From Thelonectria olida (taxonomy: Eukaryota; Ascomycota; Sordariomycetes; Hypocreales; Nectriaceae): a DNA stretch of 64,000 nucleotides. Shown in pieces: positions 22,106-33,407 of the stretch. Position 1 is the first letter of the stretch. The number at the start of each line of letters is the position of its first letter. The stretch covers positions 1,674,001 to 1,738,000 of the forward strand of contig JAGPYM010000007.1 in NCBI GenBank assembly GCA_020736575.1, in the 5' to 3' direction. The translations under genes were made by a program, and so were the position numbers. The notes under the pieces are model-generated. The model was not told the DNA's origin. It saw only the letters and a program-made list of their open reading frames with translations, and searched no databases.

Positions 22106-22765
22106 TAGTTTATTAAAAATAAGGTTTTTAATTTTATTAAAAGCTTCCTAAATATAGGGTTTTTAAATATATAGTTAATTCTTTTTTATTAATTTAATAA
22201 GTAGTATAGCTAGTTTTTTAAAATTTTTAAAAAACTTATAATAATAGTTTATAAATTTTAAAAAGGCTTATACTTTCTTAACTAACTCTAGTTTCTTTTA
22301 GTCCTTAACTATTAAAAGTTTCTTTATATTTATTTATATTTATTATAAAAAATAATATTTTAGAATTTTTTTTATATATTTTTTTTTTTTTTTTTTATAA
22401 TTTTTTTTATTTTATTTTATAAATTAATAAGTTAATAGTACTATTTTTAAAGATAATTTTAATTTTATTAAAGCTTTTAGATATTAGGTTTCTAGATAAA
22501 TAGTTAATCCTTCTTTATTAATTTAATAAGTATGCAGTAGTTTCTTAAACCTTTAAGGACTTATAGTAATAGTTTGCAAATCCTAAGAAGGCTTATACTT
22601 TTTTAACTATTTTAATTTCTTTAGTCTTAACTGCTAAAAGTTTCTTTAGGTCTATTTATATCTTATTATAAAGATAATATATCTAAAAATTCCACTTTTA
22701 AGGTATGGAAATAACTTTTCTCTAGTTTAACTAGTAGTTTATATTTTTAAGAGCTTATAGTACCT
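22106..22765 (-). repeat. tandem duplication of about 330 bp at the RT-RNase H junction
   Basis: Copies at about 22106-22435 and 22436-22765 share TAGTTAATYCTTYTTTATTA (22171 and 22501) and the stretches around AAAAGTTTCTTTA. Both copies translate on the minus strand toward FANYYRKFIKG-like residues. The left copy is much more mutated and contains a long T-run near 22376-22397. The right copy keeps the readable KLLVKLEKSYF segment. Confidence 0.65.
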
Positions 22766-22830
22766 TATGATTATTTTATATATTTTTTCTATTTTAAAAA
22801 AGATAAGAATATTATTAAGTAGTATATTAT
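22687..22830 (-). pseudogene. reverse transcriptase relic (pol)
   Basis: The minus strand reads KLLVKLEKSYFHTLKVEF, a fungal Ty3/gypsy RT thumb-side motif, at about 22687-22748. Just upstream, in a shifted frame, it reads NNILIF at about 22800-22818, where the catalytic Asp-Asp appears as Asn-Asn. GAT to AAT is the G-to-A change RIP makes. Stops and frame shifts separate the pieces. Confidence 0.7.
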
Positions 22831-25560
22831 AAATATGTCTAGTATTTTATAATATATTATTAATTATTTATTAGAATATTACTAGTATATTAGTAAGTTA
22901 AAGGTATAATAAGATATTTATAAAGTTTAAACTTTATTTTAAATATAGTTTTCCATTTATATCCTTTTTTAATATAAATAAATTATAAGCTTTTTTAAGT
23001 CTAATATAGTAAAATACTTTATTTTATAAAGTTAGTCTTTTAGTTTATTAATTAAAAGTAAGGGTATTTTATCCTTAATAGTAATATTATTAAGCCTATA
23101 ATAATTTATAATAAGTTAGAGTTTTTATTTTTTTAGAAACAAATATAACTAAATAGCCTACTTCTAATTTAGAAATTCTAATATATTCTTTTTTTAATAT
23201 TTTTTTAAGGTAATTTTTAAGCTTATATAATTATACTTTATTAAGGTTATAAATAGGGTGGAATATAGTTAATATTTTATTTTTAAGCTAAATCTTATAA
23301 TTCTATTAAAAGTGCTCTAGTAGACCTATTTCTAGTTTTTTAGTAAATAGTTTCTTATAGACTTTATATTATACTAGTATATTTTAAACCTATTATTAGT
23401 AATATCTCTTTTTATTACTAGAGGTTTTCATTTATTTATATAAATATCTTTTTAAAAAATGCAATTGTTTTTTATATTTATTATACTTGCTCTTTTTTAT
23501 ATTTATATTATATTCCTTTTAAAGGTTATATCTTTTTTATAAGTTAGGGAGTGTTTTTATTATTACTCTATTATACTTTTTTATTCTTTTTAATAGAAGT
23601 TTAAAATTTTATATTATTTAAATTATTATTTATATTATTAGCTGTATTACTTTAAAAGGTTTGTACCTAATTAGTATATTAATTAATAAGGGGGTTATAT
23701 TAGTAAAACTATAGGTAATTTAAAAGTAGGTTGTATTTTTAGAAAGGTATAATATTAAAATTAACTTTTTAATTCTTTCTTTTTATAAATACCTTAAAAT
23801 AATTAACCTTATAAGTAACTTATTTATTTTTATATTTAAATAGTTTTCCTTTTATATTAAATATCTTATAGGATATGTCCTTATCCTTTTATAATAGTTT
23901 AAAATAATTAACTACTTATAGATTAATTCTATTTATTTCTACTCTACTATTTACTAATATAATAAACTATTATCCCTTAATTTATACTTATAATATTATT
24001 TATTATTATAATAATATATTATTAGGTTTTATATTATATATAGAGCTCTTTTTAAAGGTTTACAAATTCCTCCTACTCTAGCTAGTCCTATAGCTCTATT
24101 ATAGGCAGCTTTTATTATTTTTTAACTATTTATATATATCTTTTACCTATTATTCTATAGTCTCACTTTATAAAGTGCATATATTATAAGGTTATATAGA
24201 TTATTTTTAATATATTTAGTACTAATCTGCTATTTTAGCTTGTTTATATATAAGGCATTCTTAGTACTAATATTTAAATATATTATGCATTTTATTTATA
24301 TATTTCTAGGTAGAAGGTGTATACAATTTATAAGAATAGTAATATTTAGGTGTGGTAGCTAGCTTGCATTTCTCTAGTTTATAAGGTTAGTAGCTTAATA
24401 TTATTATCCTATAGGGTGTGGCCCTATTTATATTAGATAGTAGTTATTTTAAGCTTTATATAGCAAGTGCTATATATATATATAGTTATAATATAATACT
24501 TATAAAATTATATAATAATTAGGGTATATTAGGTTTAAAATAGGTATATTATTATTATATAATTAGTAGGGTTTATAATTTCTTATTTAAATTATTTATT
24601 AGTTTGCACTATAAATATAAAAGTTTTTAGTAGTAACCTTTTATCTTTTAATAATTAACTTATAAATTAAATAAATTTATTATAATTCTTTTCTAATATC
24701 TTTTTTTAAACTAGTATTATTAGTCTTAGGAATTGCTTTTTCTTCTAGTAATTTATAAATCTATATTTATTATATTAAAATACTATTAGTAAGTAAGTTT
24801 AGGAATATATATTAAATAGTAATAGGTAGTTTTAAATTTTAGGCTTATTTATAATCTAATATTATAAGAAATAGTTTAGGAATATTATTTCCTATTTAAA
24901 TTATAAATTCCTATTTAATTAGATTGATAAGGTCTTGGTTTATAGGGCTTAAATTAAAAGCTTTTACAGCTAATTATCTTATATAAGTATTTTAATAAGG
25001 TTGTATTAAATAGCTATATGCTTTAACAAGCTGTTATAATATTTTATTATAAATAATATTACTTCCTTTAGGACTTAGGGTTTTACTTTTATAAGTTATT
25101 ATAAGGGTTTTTAAATTATTTACTTTTAGGGTAGTCTTTATAAGTAGTATGGGTGTCCATTCTATAAGCTTTATAAAATCAAATATATTTTATCTATTTT
25201 TAAGCTTTTTATTATATTATATAAGGTGTAACTAGAAAGCTTATTTTTAATTAAAAGTGCTAACTTATTCTTTTATAGCTTAAAGAATAGGGTGGTTAAT
25301 AATATCTAGTTCTTCCTTATAATAGTATAAGTTATTACTAATAAGAATAACTTTATTAAAAGAGCTAGATCCTAACTAATTATAGCTGCTTTAGGTTATT
25401 ACTAGTATTTTCTTTAGAATGTTTTAATTAAGTATATTATTTTTAAATATATTAATTAGTACTTTTACCTATTCCTTATCTTTATAAATCTAATAATCTT
25501 TTAAATAGGTTTTATTATATATAGTAAGTTATATCTTCTATTTTTCTTTTTATTAATACT

Positions 25561-25606
25561 TATAAGGGTAGTATCTATTATTTTTACTATTCTTATAAAT
25601 ATAGCA
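25561..25606 (-). pseudogene. gag zinc-knuckle relic
   Basis: The minus strand reads CYIYKNSKNNRYYPYK. The spacing matches CX2CX4HX4C if the second and third Cys have become Tyr (TGT to TAT). A second similar but worse copy lies about 80-130 bp to the right. This supports gag at the right end of the element. Confidence 0.5.
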
Positions 25607-26937
25607 GTTATTATTATAGCATACTATCTAGTATATTAGGGCATACTCCTAGGGTTTAAAGTACTTATTAATTTTACTATTTATATAAATATAGTAGTCC
25701 TTATTTATATATATTACTTAGTACTATAGGGCGAACTTGTGTTATTTATTATAATCTACTAGGTCGGTTGTAACTATAGTAGTTACTACTAGAATCCTAG
25801 TAGCTATTCTAATTGCTATTTATAGTTTATTCTATTAGTTAATATTATTTAAGTATCTCTTACCTTTTAAAATAGGTTTAAACTTCTAATTAGTTTTATT
25901 AGAGTTTTAATACTTACTTTTAAAATATCCTTTTTTTATAGTTCTAATAAGTAACTTATAAGTAATCTCGCTAGTGGCTTTAAGTTCTATAAGTCTTAAG
26001 TTTATACTATAGGAGGTATTATTTAATAGGCTCTTCCTTTTCCCTTATTATTTTTCGCTTAATATTAGTTAGGGTAATAAGAGTTATAAGAAGTGTTTTA
26101 TCCTATATGTTATTCTTAGGCCTTCTCTTTTTATATTTATACTATCTTTTATTAATCTTAATAGCTATAGTAATAAACTTTATAAGGGTTTTAGGGCGTT
26201 CTACCTTATAAATTTTATTTTTAACTTCTTCCTTAAGTTCTAATAGTAGATTTTTATAAGTATATTATTATTTTATTTAAGTTTAGCTATAACTTATTAA
26301 AATATAATAGAATAGCTAGTAGTAGACTTAAATTATTTAATTTAATAGATATTAGTAGCTGCTTATTATTCTTTATTAACTATTTTAAATATATTTTTAA
26401 ATGCAGTTTTAAAGTTGTTCTATTTTAAAAAGATATTAATTATATTTTAATCTTAATTAATACTATTATTATATTTAAAGTAGTCTCTTATAATAGGTTT
26501 AAACTAAGTGGCTATAATTCCTTTTATATAACTATAAGTATATATAACCCTTCTTTTAGCTAAGGCAAATCTATATAAGAACTACTAGAAGTAAGTTCTA
26601 AAATATATAAAAAAAGGTATAATATTTTTAAAAGTTCTATTAAAAGGTTCCAATTAAGGTAGCTTAATTATTTTATTAGAATTATATCCTTTATCCTATT
26701 AAATAATTAGGGCTTATTATTTTTAATTTTATATTTAAGTATAAAATTAATTAACTAAATTCTAAAGTTATTAGATTTTAATAGTAACTTTTATATTATT
26801 AGGTAGAGTATTATAAGCTGGGGTAAGTTATTTAATATAGGGTTAGGAGTATTAATAGGTTGACTTTTAAATATAGTTATAATAGTATAGTATTACTTAA
26901 GGTAATATAGTAACCTTTTAAATAAGAGCTTTTAATA

Positions 26938-27156
26938 TATAATAATCTGGTTAATTTCTAATAGATAAAACTAGAGGGTTTTAGGTTTATATTAGTAGAG
27001 AGATTAGGGTATTAAGGTCTAAGTAATATAGTAGGTTATTATATCTAGTAATATACTTAAAATAAATAAGTGTAATTAAGTTATATTAAAAGCTAAAGAG
27101 CTATATTCTATTTAATATATTTAAATAAATATATTTATATATTAAGTGTTCTTTTA
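26938..27156 (-). repeat. 5' LTR of the gypsy element (right copy)
   Basis: The counterpart of 18287-18506, starting TATAATAATCTGGTTAATTT. It keeps more G and C (for example GGTTTTAGGTTTATATT where the left copy has AA). This side lies next to the gag relic and so is the 5' LTR of the minus-strand element. Confidence 0.8.
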
Positions 27157-27650
27157 GGGACTAATAAAATTAAGGGGTTGGTCTAGGGTAGGATTATTAG
27201 GACTATTAGTCGGTCCTTATTAGTCCTTTAATAATATCTTATATAAGATTGTGAAAAAGTGGGGCTGTCTATAGTTCTGCCGTCCTAGACCGCTTTAGTG
27301 GGAGTTAGGTTATATATGGGCCGTGATATATAATATTATATAGCTTACGCTTTATTAGGGCCTAGCCTATAGTTTTTTTAATAATAATTTAATTAACTAA
27401 TTATTTCTTTTAAATTAGAAATAGTAATTAATACTTTTTTTATACTTTTAATACATTTTTAGTACCTTTCTTTCGACTTTATAATATAGACTTATTAATA
27501 TAATACTAGTTAGTAAGAGGCTAGAGTTTCTTGCCTTTTGCATTTCTTTTAAAAATTTTAATAATAGCTTTCTTACATTTAGTTTCTAAAGGACTTATAA
27601 TAAAAATTTAGAATGATTTGGATAAATATTACAGATATAATTGAGGAGTG
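27157..27650. repeat. AT-rich right flank with a small inverted repeat
   Basis: Mixed A+T-rich sequence outside the right LTR. GGACTAATAA (27158-27167) and its exact inverse TTATTAGTCC (27217-27226) are separated by 49 bp. No coding signal was seen. It may be a remnant of an older repeat into which the gypsy element inserted. Confidence 0.5.
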
Positions 27651-27654
27651 TTTA

Positions 27655-27740
27655 CGGGAGAATTACTAGGTCGCGTCGCGTGTCGGCGCGCGAAAGGGGG
27701 GTCTGCGCGGAAAGGGGGGTGGGGACTCTAGATCAAGATG
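27655..27740 (+). other. GC-rich G-run islet at the AT-block edge
   Basis: An abrupt switch from A+T to about 80 bases containing GTCGCGTCGCGTG and CGGCGCGCG. Two copies of GAAAGGGGGGT follow, and then TGGGGA. Three G-runs of four or more lie within 40 bases. No gene is present. The islet marks the sharp right boundary of the mutated block. Confidence 0.5.
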
Positions 27741-28557
27741 GGAACAGTGCATCAAACGAAGGCTTAGCTATGCCTCAAGCGTCGATCCCACCCAACTAGA
27801 ATGATGTGCTGTCTCGTAGGGCTGAAAACACGGCGCCACGGTTGCGACCATTGTGGGCCTGTGTGCCGTTCCAACCGTCCTCGGGAATGCTGACTGGCAA
27901 GGTACGAGCTCGTGCCTCGCAGTTTGGCCGTGAATGTTGGGTCTTGGTTTGTTGAAGCATGATGCAAGTATAGATAAGTCTATTTCTTCGCCGTGATCTG
28001 AGTATTCACAGATATTCTCCTTATTATTTGTCATTGACCTCGTGATAGAGGGCTCAATTCCTCCTGCGTACCTCCATATAATGAGGAAATGCGTTTGATA
28101 AGGCGTCATCGTAACCCTTCAGCCGTAACAACTTCGACTTCGTGTCCTTGATCGTTGGATGAAGTCTTAAATCCAACGCATCTGAAATCTTGCAACCCGA
28201 GCCCTCTCGTTCAGATTGCCCTTAAAAGGCTCAGCGGAAATCGTCCGCTCCGCTCCATTCTAACCGAAGTTGCGCAAACACGTCCAGCGGCTGGACGAGT
28301 CGGAGCCCATGTTGCACAGCATCGGGGCGCACCAGGTCCATTTGTTATTGGATGTATCACGGAAGCCGCTTCAGACCCAGCCCTCAGCTGGTGATGTGGT
28401 TAGGAGGCAGCTTGGCGTTTGTGGAACGCTGACCTCGCCCTTAAGATAGCCAACCTCCCGCCACGAGCCTTGTTAACCGGCTTTCTCTTTTCCCCAGCCT
28501 TCGTTACAGCTTATCGGTCAACTGAAACTTCACGTTCATTCATTGTTGAAACAACCC
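27741..28557. other. no supported gene
   Basis: About 800 bp of ordinary composition. A minus-strand ORF of 113 codons (27768-28109) and two plus-strand ORFs (28155-28394 and 28419-28652) lack domains, signal peptides or splice partners. Confidence 0.4.
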
Positions 28558-29593
28558 ATGGCGGGAAAAATGGGACGCGTCCTTTATACCCTCGCTTTCA
28601 TTCTAGTCATCAGCAACTTACCACTCAATCTTGCTCAAACTTCACGGGCTAGGGAGACAGTGAGTGATGCAGAGGACTCACTATTTATCGGATACTACAT
28701 CGCTCCTTTATCAAGTGAGTTGACTTGAATTGACACTTCCTTTTCTCATGCCTTTGGTGACTTACATAGGACCAAACGCCGACGGTAGCGGAGCGACTGG
28801 TCGCCGATGTCTCCTGGCTCTCCTCAGGAGATTACGCAGGAGATTGTAATGACAACGGAGGCTGCGCTCTCGCCACAGAATGCTCCGATGGCACAATCTA
28901 TTATGATAACGATTCTTCCACGCCATGGTGAGGCTCCTGTCGACCTCGTTTCGAAATAACAAGCTTTAACTCCATGAGTCTCTGCTGGACATGCAGCGGC
29001 ACTTACTCTTGTATATCCTTCACTCTTTTCCAGACATCTCCAAACGGCCTTCCTTCCGCGACAAATATCGACTGCCGCCCCGCCTGGTCGGCTTACACAG
29101 TATATCGAGAGTTGGTCACATCTAGTACATCGTCTGGTTAGATAACTTCCCACACAAGGCGAAAGTCTGACTTCGTAGTGGACTGCTGACTGATTTTATA
29201 CCAGCTTTAGAAACGAGTAGCACGTCTGCTGAGCCGAGCAGTACCTCTTCTGATCCGAGCAGAACCACGTCGACCATCCTTATAACCTTGACAACGAGCG
29301 CCGAACTCAGCCCCGAATCTCAGTCGTCGGGAAGTAAAGCATGGATCGCAGGAGCAGCCGTCGGAGCGGTCGCAGGCATTGCCCTACTCTTGGGATCGAT
29401 CTGGTTCTTGCTGAGACGGAGAAAGCAAGCCCACACGCCCACTCCCACAGAAACAACTCTTGTTCAGCCGACTCCATCGTATTCAAGCCCAGAAAGTCAG
29501 TATACGGACGCAGGGATGGCAGAGAGCCATTCACGAGCTGATATTCCCGCCACAACAATTCTGATTACCGAGTTACCAGACAGCCGATTCTGA
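28558..29593 (+). CDS. single-pass surface protein with Cys-rich ectodomain, four exons
   Basis: The exons are 28558-28659, 28770-28927, 28997-29136 and 29205-29593 (262 residues), and all junctions keep phase with GT-AG. The N-terminus (MAGKMGRVLYTLAFILVISNLPLNLAQ) is a signal peptide. The ectodomain holds spaced cysteines (GDCNDNGGCALATECSDG, then CGTYSC and NIDCRP). A Ser/Thr-rich stalk follows, then one membrane helix at about residues 180-203 (AGAAVGAVAGIALLLGSIWF) with a basic RRRKQ stop-transfer and a short Pro/Ser/Thr cytosolic tail. The layout is that of Mid2/Wsc-like wall sensors, but the Cys pattern is not one I can name. The first intron choice, using the donor at 28660, is the one that keeps the exon 2 frame open. 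The role is unknown; a wall-sensor or adhesin role is inference. Confidence 0.75.
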
Positions 29594-30065
29594 GATGTCA
29601 ATCTAGGGAATACTGCCTAACTGGCAACCAAGTCAGGCGCTGGTTTTTACTGAAGCCAGGCGGGGGGAATGAATGATTGGCGAAGGTGCTTGGTTAGGCG
29701 TCTGCGTTTCGCCACTTGCATTCGATTGGAGAATCTTTTCTGCTTGTGTCATACTCTTGCTTAAACTGGTTGTAGGTGCCGTCTTGTTTCTGTATTTCTG
29801 TTTCGGAGGTGGGTAGTAATGGTAGCTGGACTATATTATTTTGTGTTTTTTTCAGTTTACATTCTGAGTCTGGTAAAAATTCATGTCACACCAGTCTCGT
29901 CTCAAAAACGATCGTATACCGCCGAGAGACTTGTAGTAATCAGGAGCTGTGCATAAGATCGCTTGGCTGTCTTCAGGCTCAAAGCTAACTGCGACATATT
30001 CCCCGTAACTGTTCAAGGCCAAAATCCCACTTGATGTCGTTGGCCTCCGATCAGCCAGCAGACTA

Positions 30066-31259
30066 CTAATTACCACCAAGCGCAACAGTCCTCGACTTGC
30101 TGTTTGGGTCCAAGTATGGCTTCTCGCCAATTCCAACCGCACGATGACCTGCACGATCGCCCAAGTTATCGTAGTCATTGGTGGCGCTGTGGAAGACGCT
30201 GCGGTTATCCCAGAACGCTAGAAGCAGTCAGTATCTGTTTTGCACGAAATGTAGGGGCGGTGTACTAACCAATGTCGTTCTTGTTTCTCCACTTGAATCT
30301 GACCTGTAGATCGTGGTTTTCCTCGATCCGTTTGTACAGCTTATCCAGAAGCTCTTTGCTCTCTTTTGCACTCAGCTCATTAATGCGCTGGGGAAAGTTG
30401 CCAATGGCGAAAATTGATTTCCAGCCCGTTACTGGGTTTGTTCGCACAACGGGATGGACAGCCGTCAGCTCTCGGCCGATATTGGCAGGGTTTCCTCGTG
30501 GGTCTTCGTAAATCTGGAACTTGTCGGGGCGGGCGTCCGCAGCCTTGATGAAGCCTTCGCCCTTGAACGTCGCCGTCAGACCCTCGAAGAACTTTTGGTA
30601 TGCGTCACTGAAGCGGTCGTAGATTTCGTAGCCTGACGCCCACAAGGTATCGCCTCCCGAGGACGGTAGCTGGACCAGCCGAAGACTCGTGTAGTCGGCT
30701 GGGTACTGTTCAAATTGGATGTCGCTATGCCACGATGCTGCACCTCCCTTACGATCATCTCGATCTTTCTTTTCGTCGTTGGATAGAGCTTTGAAAGCCT
30801 TCGACGAGATGGTGCTGATCTCGTTGTCATCGACTCCAAATTCATGAGTGCCGTTTAGGAGTGGATGGATGTGTAAGGTCGAGTCCGAGGGTTTACCAGA
30901 GAGCTCACCAAGTCTCTGAACCAGCGACTTCTGTATATCGTCGGTCAGATTGTCCTGTGCGCGAAAGAACACCACACCTCGCGCGGAAACTGGCATGCAT
31001 TAGCATAATAGATGGGTTGATGATGGCTGGACCGCTTACTGGTGATTGCAAGGTCCCGGATCAACTCGTCGGCATTTTTGGCATTGATGATATCGTCGAC
31101 TAAGTTGACGTCGGGGTATTCACGTCCAATTACGGGCGTTATTTCGTCATACTTGAGATGGTCAAGCGCTCCAGAGAGTACCAGTGGTTCGGGGTACTGC
31201 TCAGTCCTGAGCCGAGTAGGCAATACAGTCTCAGACTGAGTGGTTGTAGTTGTCGACAT
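30066..31259 (-). CDS. TauD/TfdA-type Fe(II)/2-oxoglutarate dioxygenase, three exons
   Basis: The exons are 31259-31040, 30989-30270 and 30217-30066 (363 residues). The introns are 50 and 52 bp (donors GTAAGC and GTTAGT). The iron-binding triad is seen: His161 and Asp163 in SWHSDIQFEQYP, and the distal His323 in WDNRSVFHSATNDY. Arg339 in GHRAVGIG is the expected 2-oxoglutarate carboxylate ligand. The length fits the fungal alpha-ketoglutarate-dependent sulfonate/taurine dioxygenase group (about 360-390 residues). Such enzymes hydroxylate a substrate with O2 and 2-oxoglutarate, often releasing sulfite from sulfonates; the true substrate is not readable from sequence. A TATAAATA box lies about 100 bases upstream of the start. 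Confidence 0.9.
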
Positions 31260-31356
31260 GGTTGAAGCAATACCAATAGCTGTTAAATATGTTTGTTGGT
31301 AAGGAAAGATTGAAGTATCACTTCACTTGGACATGCATGCCAGGTGCGTGACAGCC

Positions 31357-31364
31357 TATTTATA
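31357..31364 (-). promoter_or_regulatory. TATA box of the TauD-type gene
   Basis: TATAAATA on the minus strand, 98-105 bases upstream of the ATG at 31259. Confidence 0.45.
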
Positions 31365-32730
31365 ATTGACATGTCGAGATAATCGAGGTGATGGCGTAAG
31401 CCAGGTCGCTCATTGCTTGGTTTGAGACACACAATACCAAAGTCGGATTGCGGCATCATGCAATACAACCAACCTTACTTCAAGCAGCTTTCGCCCGAGT
31501 GGCTGTTAAGGAGTGGACTTCTGTGATGGAAATGGAATAGTTCCTACATGTCAGTATCGTCCATCTCCGATTGGGTACTGCTTGGATGTCATGTTAGTGC
31601 CGTGTCATGTTAGCACGAGCTCGTCATCCCCGTGCAGCTCAGACAACACCCACATCGGTAGCTCGGATGTCGCTCGGAACTCGTCCGCTAAAGCATATGA
31701 TAGGCCTCAGTCTTCAGGAGATACGTATACTTCAAAGTGACTGTGAAAAAATAACCACATCTTCATTCATGGCGAAATAACACCAAGCTTCGAATAAAAA
31801 GATCAATTTGGCGGCAACTGAAAGTTGAATAGATTGATACAAAGCTGTGTCTTCGTAGCAACGACGCCCGAAGAGCCCGAGGTCCGATTCTTCATCCTTG
31901 AATGCATGCGAGCAAGCAGGGTTGCCTGATCGGCGGGATACTTTCCACTCGGGGACGGCTCATTCGCGCAACACTGACGCGTGATTGCGTGCTTGCGGGT
32001 TACCAATATCCCACTATGTCAACTGTCGGATATATTCCCCGGAGATAGGACCCCAATGCTCTTATCATAGAATCTTGGTCTTGCAAACTGGAGTGTTGAA
32101 TTCGTATTTGGACTGCAGATGTATGTGCGAATCTCATTCTACAGAGCCGTTAGGGTCGACCTAGCCTTCAACCACTTCATTTACAGCCCCCCTAAGCCGT
32201 TCCCCCTAAGCGTACTGAAACATTATATACATAGGTACTCTAGAGGTTGTTTCCAGATATGATAATGGGAAGGGTACTTATGGGCGTCATATGTAATCGC
32301 AAGTAGCATACCCAGGTAGCCGACAACCCGAGACATCTATCTTGAATCGCGCCTGGAATGTGAACTCTCAGACTCGGGAGGCAGTTGACAGCGAATGGTT
32401 TGTAAGATGAGCGATTCGATCCGTATTCAAGTCTTAGAGTTGCTGGAGCACAGAACATTGCAGTGCATTAACCCCGGCTATTGGATGAAGGACTTACTCC
32501 GTGACGCCCTGGAGAAACTCACAAGGTGGAGTGGACGGATTTAAAGCCCAAAATACCTGTTGAGCTCTAATTGAAACCGCTCGGTAGACGTTCCCTTGTC
32601 TTATCAGAAAATAAGATGAATATGTATTAATTGCTGGTCTATAGAGCTAGAACGGAAGATTACCCGCACTATTATTATTTCGACATCACACAAACACAAG
32701 CACGGCCCGATAGCCACAGCAACCTTGCCT
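31365..32730. other. no supported gene
   Basis: About 1.4 kb between the dioxygenase promoter and the small secreted protein. All ORFs are short and without motifs, and base composition is ordinary. Confidence 0.45.
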
Positions 32731-33278
32731 CTAGTTCACAAGGCCAACAGCCTTTTCAATGTCAGTTGCTCCCAGGGCCTCCTCGAGAGACGAGATGACG
32801 CCCCCGGTAGCCTTGTCAAGCCCCTCATTGACGGCGTCGATGCCGAGACCACTCAGGAGCTTGGCAATGGCTTCACCCACGGCCTGCAGAGTTCCCTTGC
32901 TAGCGCCGTTCTTTGCGAGACCGAGAATCCTCTCAGCAAATGAGATGCCGAGATTGTCCTCCAACTTTGGGCAAAGTTAGCATGCGCTCTCCACCTTGAA
33001 AGGGGATATATAGTATTGTATTTACCTCTGAAAGCTTGCCTCCCAGCAACGTGTCAACGTCGTCGAGAATCTTGGTCACTCCCAGGCCATCCTCGAGACC
33101 ACCGACGAGATTACCAATATCGGTGATAAGAGAACGTTCTTGGAGACCACCTTGAGCTCCCGCATCTGAAACATGTTAGTAGATACTCGTGAGTTGAGAG
33201 GGCGTTCGTACTGATGACCCTGGCGGCCACGGTAGTAGCGGACAGAGCCAAGAGAAGAGTTGCGACGTTGAAGCGCAT
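32731..33278 (-). CDS. small secreted protein, 146 residues, three exons
   Basis: The exons are 33278-33212, 33165-33026 and 32964-32731, and the introns (46 and 61 bp) are GT-AG and keep phase. MRFNVATLLLALSATTVAARV is a clear signal peptide. The mature part has no cysteine. It is a chain of amphipathic Leu/Ile/Val helices broken by Gly (LVGGLEDGLG, LLGGKLSELEDNLG, LLSGLGIDAVNEGLD, VISSLEEALG). These look like loose repeats of a G-L-E-x-x-L-G unit. QERSL near residue 32 could be a weak dibasic-like cleavage site. I do not recognise a family. The size, secretion signal and position beside a RIP-affected region fit an effector-like or wall-associated protein, which is inference. Confidence 0.75.
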
Positions 33279-33401
33279 CTTGAAAGTTGAGATGAGAACT
33301 GAGGAGTTAAGGCAAGATTGGGATGCGTGAAGTGAGATGAGGAACTGAAGGTAGCGATGTTGAGTGCTGAAGTGATCCTTCCGAACGAAAGATGCCCAGT
33401 A

Positions 33402-33407
33402 CTTATA
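33402..33407 (-). promoter_or_regulatory. TATA-like box of the small secreted protein gene
   Basis: TATAAG on the minus strand, 124-129 bases upstream of the ATG at 33278. Confidence 0.3.

Larger units (their letters stand above)
18287..27156 (-). mobile_element. RIP-degraded Ty3/gypsy LTR retrotransposon, about 8.9 kb
   Basis: Two direct repeats of about 220 bp bound a block of about 8.9 kb that is almost all A+T. Translation of the minus strand recovers fragments in the right order. A CCHC zinc-knuckle relic lies at about 25561-25606, where Cys has become Tyr as expected for G-to-A changes. A reverse-transcriptase segment lies at about 22687-22830, with KLLVKLEKSYFHTLKVEF and, in another frame, NNILIF (from DDILIF). 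An RNase-H-side stretch resembling FANYYRKFIKG follows at 22130-22590. The gag-to-pol order therefore runs right to left, and the right LTR is the 5' LTR. No intact ORF remains and the element is dead. A possible 5-bp target duplication, TTTTA, occurs beside both outer ends, but T-rich surroundings leave the exact ends uncertain. Confidence 0.8.

Noticed and set aside
18110..27650. Possible centromere or mitochondrial insertion, given the extreme A+T content
   Set aside because: Gypsy LTRs and pol/gag relics with RIP-type changes explain the composition; no mitochondrial genes were recognised.
27768..28109. Minus-strand ORF of 113 codons
   Set aside because: No start context, domain or conserved-looking segment, and no splice partners.
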